Shown here piece after piece: positions 10,301 to 21,730 of a stretch of 64,000 nt of DNA. Both the position numbers and the translations under genes were made by a program. Origin of the DNA: Mercurialis annua. Lineage: Eukaryota; Streptophyta; Magnoliopsida; Malpighiales; Euphorbiaceae. The stretch's first letter is position 1. Each line of letters opens with the position of its first letter. Location: positions 11,162,501 to 11,226,500 of the forward strand of contig NC_065576.1 of the NCBI RefSeq assembly GCF_937616625.2. Direction: 5' to 3'. The notes below the pieces were generated by a model. The model was not told the origin of the DNA and did no database searches. It was given only the letters and a program-made list of their open reading frames with translations.

Positions 10301-11415
10301 TCCCTTTAAGTATTACGGGAGCTGAAGACTGCCTGGTCTGGCATTTTTCCAAATCAGGGCACTTTTCCGTAAAGACTGCCTATCACCTCTCCTTCATGGG
10401 AGATCCTCTTATCCCAATTTCAGCTATTGAACCCGACTCTTGGAGGAACCTTTGGAGACTGAAGTTACCTCCAAATATCAAAGTCTTTCTATGGAAATGT
10501 CTTCGGAATGGGCTAGCCTGTAACTACAATCTCCATAGAAGACTTCCAGAGAAATCCTTCAAATGCCCGAGGTGCAATGAAGCAGAAACCATAGAACACT
10601 TATTCTTTTCCTGCCCGTTCTCGGAAGCTGTATGGCTAGGGTCTGATGTGAACCAGTGGGTAAATGCCTCTAACTTCCACACCTTTGATTCCCTTTGGAC
10701 GACAATTTGTGGTAGACTTCGTGATGTTCCTTCCAAGTCAGCGATTCTTCTAAACATCATCTGGACTATGTGGTCGATATGGAAAGCGCGAAATGTTCTT
10801 ATCTTTCAAAATGAAGATAGTAATCCGATTCTGGTTCTGGAGAAAGCTAAGGAGATGTCATCTGAAGCAGATTTGGCAAGTCAGAGGAGAGATCGCTCGG
10901 CCAACCAAAGAACTCAGGCTGATTCAGATGCGGTTGCTGAGAGATGGAACCCTCCACCAATGGGATACGTTAAAATCAATTTTGATGGGGCTCTTGACTC
11001 TCACAGCTCAACAGGAACAGGTGCATGTGTGGCTACAAACTCTGAAGGGAAGGTTATTGCTTCCATTGCCAAATGTTTTCAGAATATTCAGTCTCCTGCC
11101 TTGGTCGAAGCCTTAGCTTTACGAGAAGCTATCTTGTTAGCCCAAAGATTGCGTTTTAATCAGCCTATGTTTGAAGGTGATGCGCTTAATATCATTGAGG
11201 CTATGAATCATAATTCTGTTGTGGATATGGATTGTGAGGTTGTCATTCAAGATTGTAGAGTGTTGAGTTCGCATTTAGAATGCTGCTCTTTTATTTTTGT
11301 TAGACGTAAGTGTAATTGGGTGGCTCATGAGATAGCCAAAAAAGCCCTTCGAGATACCGCTTTTTGTAACAATTCTCTAGCTCAAATGTTGTGGCTAGAT
11401 ATGAGACTTTCATAG
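7306..11415 (+). pseudogene. LINE A ORF2: endonuclease-reverse transcriptase-RNase H, two in-frame TAG codons
   Basis: One frame of 1,370 codons runs from the ATG at 7306 (MKMLGWNVQGVG) to 11415 with no indel. The apurinic-like endonuclease comes first (WNVQG, LSETKN, GGDFNCV, ELGSDHRPI). Reverse transcriptase follows, with NKAPG, LRPISLC, GIRQGDPISPFLF and the catalytic LLFADDSLLFF. A zf-RVT block CPRCNEAETIEHLFFSC comes next, then an RNase H (INFDGALD, VEALALREA, FEGDALNII, VAHEIAKKAL). The frame is broken only by TAG at 8668 (codon 455, after NKAPG, where relatives often have Trp) and TAG at 8935 (codon 544, after GEQ, where Gln is usual). Both fit single transitions. The protein would nick the target and copy LINE RNA in place; here it cannot be made whole. 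Confidence 0.9.
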
Positions 11416-11459
11416 TCAGAATTTAATGAAGATAAGTTTTTCTTCCCGGTAAAAAAAAA

Positions 11460-12440
11460 TCATAGCCAACTAACCAATTTAATCATATAGCCCACATGCA
11501 AATTGTAGAAAAAGAGATTTCAAAATTTAATTTCAAGAATTCATATTGATGTTTACATTCAAACAAAATTAACGGTGTAAATTTTACTGAAATAAAATTA
11601 AAATTGAAGCGTATTATTATTAAAAACTAAAATAAACTTTGTTGGAAAAAGAAAAAAAATACATGAAATGTGAGTACTTAAAATTAAACTATTAAAAAAC
11701 ACTAGTGACTTTGCGGAAGTAAGCGATAACAAAGATACGTCTATAAATCTATTGATTAATAAATTAATACTGAAATTCTTGCTTCCAAAATCTATAGATT
11801 TTAATGAATGCTTCCAAAATCTATAGATTTTAATGAATGCTAGAGATTAAGCATTCAACAATCATCGATTCACAACGAATATAATTCATGACACAAAGAG
11901 ACTTGCACCTCAGCAAATGGCACCAATGAATGAGTGCAACGTCATTACCGTGTATGAATTGGAAAAAAAAGTTGGTGTTGGTGAAATTTTATGACATTAT
12001 TTCCATTAACAATAATAAATTTTGGATAAAACTAATTATTTTCGTCTATGATAATAATATCCTTCAACTATAATTTTATTTAGTTAAACTTCTACAGTTA
12101 ATTTTTTTAAACAGAAATGTCACTATGAATATTTGAAATTATATTTTCAAATCTCTTTTTTCTGGAATTTGGAAAAAAAAATTGTTGGGCTATGATTAAA
12201 GTTATTTATTTGGGTTATTGCCGCAAACTCTTGATAATATTAAGGGTAATTTACATAAATCTCTCAAAAGTGGTCTATTCTAATGTTTTTATTTCAATTT
12301 TTTATTTTTTTGCAATAATGACTCAAAAAAAAAAAATTCAATAAATCCCTCATAACCCAAAAAAAAGTTAGGGTTACCATAAAACAAGACAAGCTTACTC
12401 TTATATATATGCTAAACACGTCAACAATTACAACTTTTAG
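11460..12440. other. AT-rich intergenic stretch with a 29-bp tandem duplication and a decayed MITE
   Basis: No gene is seen. A 29-base unit beginning GCTTCCAAAATCTATAGATT occurs twice in tandem at 11781-11838; its core AAAATCTATAGATTTT is palindromic. At about 11900-11990 the words GCACCTCAGCA, CACCAATGAATGAGTGC and CCGTGTATGAATT match the central part of the MITE at 21731-21968, so this is an old copy. The rest is A- and T-runs. Confidence 0.5.
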
Positions 12441-12481
12441 TATGAGTGAATAAATGCATGCAGCATGCTTGTTACTATATT

Positions 12482-12745
12482 GACCCAACTTTTGTTACTG
12501 TAAGACGGAAATCAAAACTCATAGATAATGCAGGTTGTTTGACTACTACACAGACGGATTCTAGAACTATCAATTCTATATCTGATGGAATTATAGCAGG
12601 ATGCAATCGTATTATTAGAGCAGTAAACTTGAACTCCAATAATGATTTTGAGGCAAACAAAACATGGTTGGTAGGATTGGAATTGGGTTTATTCGCGATT
12701 GAGAATGAAGAGAAAATTATTCAAGGCATCAAGAATATCTCTTAG
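12482..12745 (+). pseudogene. LINE B ORF1 C-terminal remnant
   Basis: About 85 codons ending in NKTWLVGLELGLFAIENEEK and a short tail. LINE C ORF1 ends with the cognate DKTWQIGHDLGIFKRE, which identifies this as the ORF1 tail. The RNA-binding domains are absent because the insertion is 5'-truncated. ORF2 starts 34 bases downstream. Confidence 0.6.
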
Positions 12746-12778
12746 GAGTGTTCTTTTCCTCCAGGTTATCTTTTTTCT

Positions 12779-15700
12779 ATGTCTAGCTCTCTTAATTTTA
12801 TCTCATGGAACTGTCGAGGTGGCTTATCTTTTCCTAGAAAGCAGAGATTCATTCGTTCTTTGATTACCAAGAATAATTTATCTATCTTGGGTTTAATTGA
12901 AACCAAAAAAGAGTTTTTTGATGATTTCAGTATTAGACGTTTATGGCCTTGCATGGACTTTGATTACTGTTTTTCTCCTTCTCGTGGAGCATGGGGTGGG
13001 TTACTTTGCATTTGGAAAAAGAACTTGATTTCTCCAACAAGTTTTCATATTTCAGATAGGTGGTTATATCTGGATTTTATTTGGTCCTCTATGGATGTCA
13101 GAGTTTTTCTCATTTATGCGAGCAACTGTGCTAGAGAAAGACTTACGCTTTGGAATGAGCTTCTTCCATTTACCGATACGGACAGGTTGTGTATTATGGC
13201 GGGGGATTTTAATGAGATCCTGGATCCCTCTGAAAGGGTTAACTGTGAAGGTTTTTCCAATTCTATGAGAGAATTTTCTGATTTTGTTTTTGATTCAAAC
13301 CTCGTTGAGACAGATTTACATGGTCGTTTTTTTCACTTGGAATAATAGTATTTCGAGATCAAAGATTGATAGGTGTTTTGTTTCTCCTAATGCATTGATT
13401 ACCTGGCCCAATCTTCTTCTGAGAGCCTTGCCGCGAACTTTTTCAGACCATGTGCCTCTTCTTTTCAGATCAGAAGTAGCTTTGGATTGGGGTTCGAAGC
13501 CTTTTAAATCTATTAACGCTTGGTGGGATCATCCTGACTTCCATTCTTTTGTTGATCGCTCTTGGCAAGAAATTTCAGTTTACCCGCAGGCTACCTTGGT
13601 TTTTAAGCTGAAAGAGCTTCGTAAACGCATAAGAACTTGGAATAAAATGGTTTTTGGGGACTTGAATTTTAAAAGTTCTTCTATTCAGAATGCAATTGCT
13701 GATCTAGAATCCTCCTCTGATGTTCGGCCTTTATCAGATTCGGAGACAATTCGGCTTTCTGACCTTCACACTGATCTCAACTTAGTTTCCAATCATATCG
13801 AGTCTTTGTGGCTTCAGAAGTCAAGGTTAAATTGGAGTTTATTCGGGGATAGAAATTCCAAATATTTTCATTCTGTTGCTGCTCTTCGGTCTCGGAGTAA
13901 CCTTATATCAGTCATTGAGGTGGGGAATGTGACTTATAGCAGCCCTATGGCTATAAAGCACAATATCCATTTGTATTTCAAGAACTTGTTCAAGAAGACG
14001 AAGTGTCCTCCCTTCTCTCTGAGTTGCTTACCTATCAAGAAACTTTCCGGCGACCAATCCTCTTCTTTATCTACAGCCTTTACTGAGGATGAGGTATTCT
14101 CTGCGCTTTCTAGCTGTGATAATAATAAGGCTCCGGGCCCGGATGGGTTTAATTTTTATTTTTACAAGAAAGCTTGGAGCATTTTAAAGGGGGATATTAT
14201 GAATATTTTTCATAATTTTCATCAGAATGGTGACTTTCCAGTTGGCCTGAACACGGCTTTTTTGGTGCTCTTGCCGAAAATTAATGGAGCTTCTAATGTT
14301 TCGGATTTCAGACCAATTAGCTTGATCAATGGTATCTTAAAATTGGTTTCTAAGGTGCTAGCTATCAGATTATCTCCTCTTCTTCCGCTCATCATATCAG
14401 ACAACCAATTTGGGTTTGTTAGAGGCAGAAATATCCACGACTGCCACATGATAGCTTCTGAGCTCATTCATCTTGTTCACAGTCGGCGCGAAAAGGCTTT
14501 TATGATCAAGCTTGATTTTAAAAAAGCTTTCGACTCTATTTCTTGGGAGTTTATTCTTAAGATGCTTGGCCAGATGAATTTTGATAGTTCTTGGATACAA
14601 TGGATATCTTCTTGTTTTAGTTCTTCTCAGCTTTCTGTTCTTGTCAATGGTTGCCCTTCGGAGAATTTTTTTATGGAAAAAGGGGTTAGGCAAGGCGACC
14701 CCCTTTCCCCTATGCTTTTTGTAATAGCGGTTGAAGGTTTAAGGGCTATTTTGGCTAGAGCCAACTCTAAAGGGTTGATTGATGGCATTACAGTGGATGG
14801 TTATGATTCTCCGGTCTCTATACTGCAATTCGCAGACGACACTCTTCTCTTCGTCCCTAGTGATTTAAATCAGATAAAGAGTCTTCTGCGCATTCTCAAA
14901 TGCTTCGAACTTATCTCGGGCCTTAAAATCAACTTCCAAAAGTCTTCTATTATCGGCATCAATGTAGACTCCTGTTCTTTGAAGGCGGCTGCTGATATTT
15001 TGAATTGTAAAGTTGATTGTTTTCCTATAACTTATTTGGGTCTTCCTCTATCTCTGAAGAAAGTAAAGGCAAATGCGTGGGATCCTGTCGTCCAGAACTT
15101 TTCTTCTCAGTTATCTAGATGGCGAGGTAACCTTCTTTCTCCTGCAGGAAGGCTTGTTTTGATTAAGTCGGTCCTTAGTAGTTTGCCAATTTACTATATG
15201 TGCTCCCTTAAGATGCCAATTTCGGTTGTCAAAAGTCTTGAAAAAACAATGCGTCGTTTTATTTGGGGAGGTTCCTCGGATGGGAAGTATTTTAGCAAGG
15301 TGGCTTGGCCGATTGTTTGTTTGCCTTTTTCTGATGGTGGTCTGAATATTACTCCATTTACTTTGAAGAATACTTGTTTGCTCTTTAAATGGATGTGGAA
15401 GCTTATGAATGCGAACACTTGTTCTCTTTGGTTGTCGGTGGTTTCGAATAGCTTGGGGATTCATTGTTGGTTTGATCTTTTAGATGGGAATCATTCTCGT
15501 CGGGTGTCTCATACTTGGCGTGGAATATTGGCTGGTTGTTTGGAGAATTCGGTCATTTGGGAGTCCTTTTTAACGCAAATTTCAGTTTTGGTGGGTAATG
15601 GTTGCAAAACGAGATTTTGGTTTGATAAATGGGTGGGTCAAAATGCTCTTGAAAGGGATTTTAATTCTCTATTCAGGCTTAGTAGAAACCCGAAGGTGCT

Positions 15701-16469
15701 AGTTTCTGATGTCTTTGATGTTGAGAATTCTGCTTTTGTTAATTTTGCTTGGAAACGTCGTCTCCGTGTGGGTGAATCTGCTGAGCTGCTGCGCCTTCAT
15801 GACCTATTATCTGCTCGGCAGATTACTTGCAGCAGGTCGGATTCTCCAGTTTGGCAGCGGGATAAATCCTTCACTTCAGTCTCCATGATGCGGGTGATCA
15901 GGAATACTATGGCATTGGAAGTCCCAACGGCAGTGACAGGAGGAGGTACGCAATTCATTCGAACTATTTGGAAAACTAAGCTTCCGCCTCGTGTTCAGTT
16001 TTTCTTATGGTTATTAGCAAAGGATAGAATTTCTTCGAATGTTAACTTGGCTAGAAGAGGGATTATTTTACAAGAAAATAGAGGTTGTTTACTATGTTTA
16101 GAGGATGAGACAGCAACTCATATTCTGTTTCATTGTCACTTTTCATGGCAAGTTTGGACGCACGTCATTTTTCGGAGTAATAACTTTTGGGTTTCGCCTT
16201 TTTCTCTGGAGCATTTTTTCGTGCAATGGTCGGCCTTGTGCGCTTATAAATTCAGAATTCTATGGAATTTGATTGGGTTCTTCCTCGTTTGGTCTCTTTG
16301 GAAAGCAAGAAATAAAAGAGTTTTCAAGTTCAAGACAAGTAGGATTGACAATCTCGTTTTTGATAGTGTTAGCAAGGCGGTCTTATTTTATAAAGCTTTT
16401 CACCCAAGCTTCCCTTACTCTAGTTTGGATGTTTTGAGAAATTTGGATTTTTTCTGTAATCCGATTTAG
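12779..16469 (+). pseudogene. LINE B ORF2: endonuclease-reverse transcriptase, one frameshift
   Basis: The ATG at 12779 (MSSSLNFISWNCRGG) opens the endonuclease (LIETKKE, IMAGDFNEI). Frame is lost at the T-run near 13327-13333, where one extra T changes the expected FFTWNN into FFHLE and stop. The next frame (13284-16469) resumes at FFTWNN and gives SDHVPLLFRS, NKAPGPDGFNFYFY, FRPISLINGILKLVSK, GVRQGDPLSPMLF, the catalytic LQFADDTLLF and a zf-RVT block (CLLCLEDETATHILFHC), ending RARN-like KARNKRVF and NLDFFCNPI. About 1,230 codons in all, the usual size. With only one homopolymer slip this is the least decayed LINE ORF2 in the window. Confidence 0.9.
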
Positions 16470-16541
16470 TTGTATTAGTTTCTTTGCCTTCCACTCCTTG
16501 TGGTTGAGCTAATACAAATATCATTTATCAAAAAAAAAAAG

Positions 16542-16740
16542 TGAATGCATGCATGTGTGGCATGCATGTTAGTTTAACAAACTCAATCAACAACCGTCTT
16601 TCTAGTTGTACTTGTACTAAATAGGTAGAAACTAATTGAACAAAATAAAAATATTATGAGTATGTATTAAATTATTTATCAAGATAAAAAATATATTAAA
16701 TGTGATAAATAAATGCATGCTTGTTAAATATTTCAATTTA
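16542..16740. other. LINE B 3' flank with GCATGC words
   Basis: Repeated GCATGCATG words and an ATAAATGCATGCTTGTTA segment at about 16707 that resembles the LINE B 5' flank. No gene is seen. Confidence 0.35.
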
Positions 16741-17930
16741 TTTTTTATAGAGTCAATTTTAATAAATTAATTTAATTTAAATAAATTACTTTTAAAATTA
16801 TAATAAATTTATTAACATTTTATTTTATATTAATTTATTTTGAATTTAAATTGAATAAATATTAAATTTATATTGAGTTTAAGTTAAATTTACATTCATT
16901 TAATTTTAAATTTACATTTGCTTTAAATTTGACATAAATTTAATGTCAACTTAATGTAATTTTTTTGTCAATTATTACAAATTTAAAATTAACTTAGTGC
17001 AATCAAATAAATTTATTAATATTTAAAAAAATTATAAAGTGATAAATAAACTAATAGTAAATAAACTATCTATTTTCCCGCAGTGGTCAGCGTAAAACTT
17101 AATGTGAACTCAATGACAACTTAAAATAAATTTATTTCTAAATATTATAAATTTAAAACTAACTTGGTGTAATAAAATTCATTTATTAATTATTTAAAAA
17201 TAAATTTATAAAGTGATAAATAACCTAATAATAAATTGAAAGTAAACTATCTAAATTTTCCGCGGTGTTCGGTGCAATCATAATGTAAAATTGATGTGAA
17301 CTCAATGTCAACTCAATATCAACTCAATGTCAACTCAAAGTAAACTAATCTGAACTAAATTATTAGTAATATAATTATAAAATTAAAATTAACTTATTTT
17401 AATCAAACTAATTTAGTAATAATTATTACCATAAAAAATATACTTATAAAGTGAAAATAAGCTAATTATGAACTGAAAGTAAACTATCTACAATTTTTTT
17501 GTGGCCTGAGTAAATGTAAACTTAATATAGACTCAATGTAAACTGAAAGTAAATAAAGTAAATTTTTAAAAAAACTGATTATAAATTAAAATTAATTTAT
17601 TCTAATCAAATTTATTTATTAATAATTTAAACTATCAAAAATAAATTTATTATAGCTTTAAAAATCTGATTATAACTTTAAAATTAAATTATAACTTTAA
17701 AATTAATTTATTAATATTCATTAATTTATTTATGATTTATACTATTTAAAATAAACTTTTAAAATGACAAATAAACTAATAGTTATCTAAAAGTAAACTA
17801 TCTAAAATTTTATTAAAATTAAATAGAAAATAAATTTAAAATAAATTTAATGTAAACATAATATAATTCAATGTCAACTTAGTGTCAACTTAATATAAAC
17901 TCAAAGTCGACTATCATTTTTAATGATTGT
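16740..17930. repeat. AT-rich satellite-like tandem repeat, about 190-310-bp spacing, 4-5 degenerate copies
   Basis: A recurring block AAAGTAAACTATCTA followed by a CG-containing word (CCGCAGTGGTC, CCGCGGTGTTC or TTGTGGCCTGAG) starts near 17050, 17235, 17475 and 17785. Between blocks come AATGTGAACTCAATG and AATGTCAACTCA words. Spacing grows from about 185 to about 310 bases. Similar TGTGAAC/TCAACT words make up the array at 24.6-25.3 kb inside the Ulp1-bearing element, so this may be the interior of a related, decayed element. Confidence 0.5.
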
Positions 17931-18352
17931 TGAAATAAAATATATTTTATTAATAAAGAGTTCAATATAAAATATTTATTATCCTATTGATAAATATATA
18001 ATATATTTTAATAAAATTTGACGTAATTTGTTTGAAGTCAATTTTTAAATAAGCTTGCGTCATGTTTAATGAAGTATATTGAAAAAAGAGCAAAAATAAA
18101 ATATACTTTAATCAATTGTAATATTTAATATTTTAAAGTTGATTTGAAGTTCACATTAATTTAATAATAAAATACAAAAACTGATACTAATTAAATAAAA
18201 AATAATTAAAAAAATAGAGAATAATGAGCAGATAATGAGCATTTAGTTAATATATTAATGAGCATGCAAATGCAGTAAGGGTAGTTAATGTGGTAGTAAG
18301 CATGTAATGGATGAACATGTCATGTATGAGTATGCAGATATGGTAAGAATAA

Positions 18353-19779
18353 GGCTAAACCCATCTGAAGGCCCCTGTACTATACACTTTTTTTTCATCT
18401 GGTCCCTGTACTAATTTTTCACTCGTCCGAGTCCCTTTATTTACTGTTTTTTATTTAAAAGGTCCTTTTTTAACGGAATGGAACAAGCGTTGTCTCACTC
18501 TCTGTCTGCGCGATTCAGCCCTTTATTTTATGCCACATCACTAACATGTAGGAAAGAGAATGATTCTCTCTCACCATTTAGTTTTGGAACACCTTCTCTT
18601 TTTTGTTTTCTCCTTCACATAAATGTTCTCTGCAACCTAAATCATCAAAAACATTAAAATCAGAAAACCGAAAATCACCTCGTATCTCTTGGTCTGTTTC
18701 ACATAAAAAAATCACTTCTTTTAATCAAACCCATATTCGTGTATGGCAACAGCTTCACTCACCACCTACTCCACTTCTCTCTGTACCACTCTGTCATCCT
18801 TAATTCACAGACTTTTTAAATCTCACACTAAATTAATCACTACCCATATACCATTTAACCTCAATAGACTCAATTACTCTACCAGCGTCTTAAAAAGAAT
18901 AAATTTGGGTGGTTTTAGATCTGATTACAAGAAATTTGATTGCGGAACTAAGACTGCAATCATATCAACGGTTGCGGCCACTGAGAAGAATAAGAAAACA
19001 AGTAGAGGTGTTTGATTCAGAGGAGGATCTTGTTGTTTCTTGGGCTTGTGAGTTTGCTAGTGTGATGGCCGTGCTGCTACAAGTTGTGGTTCTTCTCTTT
19101 CTGCCGATGAGGGTGTTCTTGCATTTTCTTGATGATCAACGGCGGAGGAGGAATACCGAAAGCCACCACCGCTACTGAGGAAGTAAAACAATTTGATAAT
19201 AGTGATGGAAAACTAGTTTGGGGTAGACAAAGAGAAGAATAGAAATGGGTCAATTTTTGTTTAGCTAATTTAGGCGTTTCAATGGTGATCGGGACTGTTC
19301 ATTTGTTAGTGTGGTTGTTTTGAATAATTGGACGGTTTAGGGTAAAATGGGGAAGGAGGAAAATATATGTAAAATATGGTAGTATTGAAATAAATAAGGA
19401 GGGGCAAAGGAGTAAATTTGTAGTAATTAATGAAGGGTTTAGTTTTGAATTAGAAAATTTGTGAGCTCATCTATTTACGTGGTGACATAATAAGAGGCAT
19501 AGTGGGAATGAGAGGTTCTGGTACTAACGTGCCTACATTTGTTATTGTGAGGACATTGAATGAAGGTGATTCCACGTCAGCATTTTTTTCCAACGTGGCT
19601 TTATTGGAAAAGGATTCTGTTAATTAGACGGAGTGTGAGAAGACGCGCACTCCATTCCGTTAAAAAGGACCTTTAAAATAAAAAACGGTAAGTAAAGGGA
19701 TTCAGACAAGTGAAAAATTAGTACAGGGACCAGATGAAAAAAAAGTGTATAGTACAGGGACCTTCAGATGGGTTTAGCC
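18353..19779. mobile_element. Non-autonomous Mutator-like element (Pack-MULE-like), 1,427 bp
   Basis: The ends are long inverted repeats of about 130 bases, starting GGCTAAACCCATCTGAAGG on the left and ending CCTTCAGATGGGTTTAGCC on the right, both continuing through GTACTATACACTTTTTTTTC. The flanks carry a perfect 9-base target duplication TAAGAATAA (18344-18352 and 19780-19788), the Mutator size. The interior has no transposase. Instead it holds gene-like, GC-richer sequence (18600-19180) with a transit-peptide-like frame, as in Pack-MULEs. Confidence 0.85.
18743..19015 (+). pseudogene. Captured gene fragment inside the Mutator-like element (transit-peptide-like N-terminus)
   Basis: A 90-codon frame begins MATASLTTYSTSLCTTLSS and is rich in Ser, Thr, Arg and Lys with few acids, the look of a plastid or mitochondrial targeting peptide. 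It continues GFRSDYKKFDCGTKTAI and stops at 19015. GC-richer, codon-like sequence goes on in another frame to about 19178. I do not recognise the parent gene. It may be the first exon of a nuclear gene for an organelle protein picked up by the element. No splice site was confirmed and no function is claimed. Confidence 0.4.
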
Positions 19780-19788
19780 TAAGAATAA

Positions 19789-20649
19789 TAATAATGTGAC
19801 ATGTCATGTATGAGTATGCAGATATGGTAAGAATAATAATAATGTGACACGCATGAGCAAATAAAAATAAAGGAGAAATTATTGTGCGTAATAGAAACAC
19901 AACAAGAAAGATATCCATAGGGATACAATAGGAATGATAAATAAAATGTACACATGAAAATATTTTCCAAAAATTTGAGAGATTTTTGTTAAAAAAAATT
20001 GGATTACTAACATAAACATTTGAGATTTTAGGTGATTTGGTGTAAGTTTTTCATTTTTTAACCCAATGGAAGACTTCACTTCCGAATTGTTAAAATTTAA
20101 GATTGTTACATTACATAATTGTGTGAAACTTTAGGGAGATCGAAATAACCGAAGTATACTTCATCGGAGGATATTGTTTTTAACTATTTCATCAAAGGAA
20201 CCTTCTTCTATAGACTATTTCAAATTAAACTATTGAGGCTAATAATTATAATCTGTCACGGTCCCTGATTTTTGAGATACCTTACAACAAACTAACTTAT
20301 TTTTAAAAACGATGAGTAAATCCCCTGATGTTTGTAGCGGTGCTCGTTAAACCCTCTGAGGATGAAAATACCCCTGACGCCGTCTTTTTTGGTTAACTAA
20401 GTCACATCAGCTGACACGTCATCATGAAACCCTAAAAAATTGAAACACCCTAAATACTCCTAAAATTAATTAAAAAAAATAGAAATAAAAAAATTCAATC
20501 CAACTCAATCTAATCCAAACCATTCGGTCAATCTATATCCACCACCTATCCAACCACCACCGCCAACTACCTAACCACCGCCAGAAAATTTTCCGGTCAT
20601 TTTCTCCGATCTTTTTGATGACCAGAACATTTTCTGGTTATGTTTTTAA
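19789..20649. other. Intergenic; duplicated flank plus one possible Mutator-like end
   Basis: 19796-19850 repeats a ~45-base segment (ATGTCATGTATGAGTATG..., ending GGTAAGAATAATAATAATG) also present at about 18318-18352, so the element at 18353 landed in a pre-existing tandem duplication. At about 20257-20420 there is TGTCACGGTCCCTGATTTTTGAG and later ACCCCTGACGCCGTC, wording common at ends of plant Mutator-like MITEs, but no partner end was found. No gene is seen. Confidence 0.35.
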
Positions 20650-20691
20650 GGGATAATGTCAAAAAAATTAACGAACTTTACATGTTTTTTC

Positions 20692-21728
20692 ATTTTTTTT
20701 TGTTACAAGGGGAAGAGGCATAGGCCTAAAACAAGATATAAAAACACAGATCTAGAAAAGAAATATTCTATAAAATCTTCAACCAGCCAAGAAATCAAGC
20801 TTCCATGAGGGGCTTCATACTCTGACTATTACCAACACAATGGCTAATATCGGGGGTTCAACTTCAGGGATATTAATATCCATATCCTCTATACTATTTT
20901 CATTAAACCTGACATTATTCTGTTTAGTATTTGAAGAATTGGGATGATCAAATACCACGTGAACAACAGAATGTTTGCTAGGGTCCAAAGAGGTTAGGGC
21001 TTGAATGACTTTGAATTTAGTATTCACATTCTGAGTTGATTTTGTAGGCCTTGTGGAAGAACTTTCCTTACTTGGTTCAACCTTATTATGACTAAGGTTA
21101 AAATTTTCATTAACTACATGAGCCATATCAACCTTCTTTCCATAAAAAGGCCTTTGACTAACATATTCCTTTCCATTCTCTATCTCCATCAAACTAGGAG
21201 AATTATCTCCGTTATGATTTTCAATCAGTATACTATCTTTTAATATTTGAAATTGTGATCCCTTAATATCCGGCTTCCCAACAGAATAGGAATTATCTTT
21301 TGATTTCCTATTATCAAATTTTGACCTTCCTTTTTTACCGACTATCATCCAAGGGCCGTAATAAGGGCTTTCCATGTCGTTCTTCTTCACTGACTTTAAT
21401 GGAGTCTCCCTTGCATTACTAGCAGCATCGTCAACTGTATTCGAGTGTTCAATAATAATCTAATCAGGGCAGAAATCCTTAACATGGCCAAATTTACCAC
21501 AAGCAAAACAAATGCGGGGGAGGTAATCATATTCAACCCGCTGAATTTTACCATCCAAACCAAATTGAGAAACCAAAGGTTTCTGCAAATCAAGCTCAAC
21601 CGCAATGCGAGCAAATTTTCCTCGTTCAACTGCCTCGGTATAATAATCGATCTTAATAACTTTCCCAAATTGACCAATATGGCGAAGAACTTTCTTATTG
21701 TAGTACTGAATGGGCATTTTCGGTATAT
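20692..21728 (-). mobile_element. LINE E: short internally deleted LINE in the left end of the Ulp1 element
   Basis: On the minus strand the copy ends GCCTCTTCCCCTTGTAAC followed by an A-run (T-run at 20692-20700), the form of a LINE 3' end. Upstream are two ORF1 segments (21460-21717 and 20815-21390). Nothing recognisable as endonuclease or reverse transcriptase lies between ORF1 and the tail, so it is either a deleted copy or an ORF1-only derivative. The 5' side stops at the MITE that begins at about 21731. Confidence 0.6.
20815..21727 (-). pseudogene. LINE E ORF1 remnant: DUF4283 end, zinc knuckle and Ser/Asn-rich tail
   Basis: The upstream segment (21717 to 21460) reads MPIQYYNKKVLRHIGQFGKV and then the knuckle CFACGKFGHVKDFC, which is the end of DUF4283 plus its zinc knuckle. 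After a break the second segment (21390 to 20815) begins near the typical YYGPWMIVGKKGR and continues as a Ser/Asn-rich tail to IPEVEPP. These parts belong to ORF1 of the LINE A-type lineage. The N-terminal half of DUF4283 is missing and the two segments are out of frame. Confidence 0.65.
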
Positions 21729-21730
21729 GT

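Larger units (their letters stand above)
4990..11459 (+). mobile_element. LINE A: near full-length L1-type retrotransposon with RNase H
   Basis: It has a GC-richer leader (about 4990-5430), an ORF1 with DUF4283 and zinc knuckle, then an ORF2 with endonuclease, reverse transcriptase, zf-RVT and a terminal RNase H, ending in an A-run at about 11451-11458. That order is the plant L1 lineage with an acquired archaeal-type RNase H. The 5' limit is inferred from where composition changes upstream of the P450 TATA box. I could not find a convincing target duplication. ORF1 is frameshifted and ORF2 has two stops, so this copy is inactive. Confidence 0.85.
12473..16541 (+). mobile_element. LINE B: 5'-truncated L1-type retrotransposon
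   Basis: The copy starts inside the end of ORF1 and runs through a complete ORF2 to a short 3' UTR and an A-run at about 16531-16540. Flanking sequences look like a decayed target duplication: GTGAATAAATGCATGC at about 12445 and GTGAATGCATGCATG at about 16542, both followed by GCATGC words. ORF2 belongs to the same lineage as LINEs C and D and lacks the RNase H of LINE A. A single extra T in ORF2 is the only coding defect noticed. Confidence 0.85.

Noticed and set aside
4990..11475. Target duplication for LINE A
   Set aside because: No convincing direct repeat could be matched between the leader border and the sequence after the A-run.
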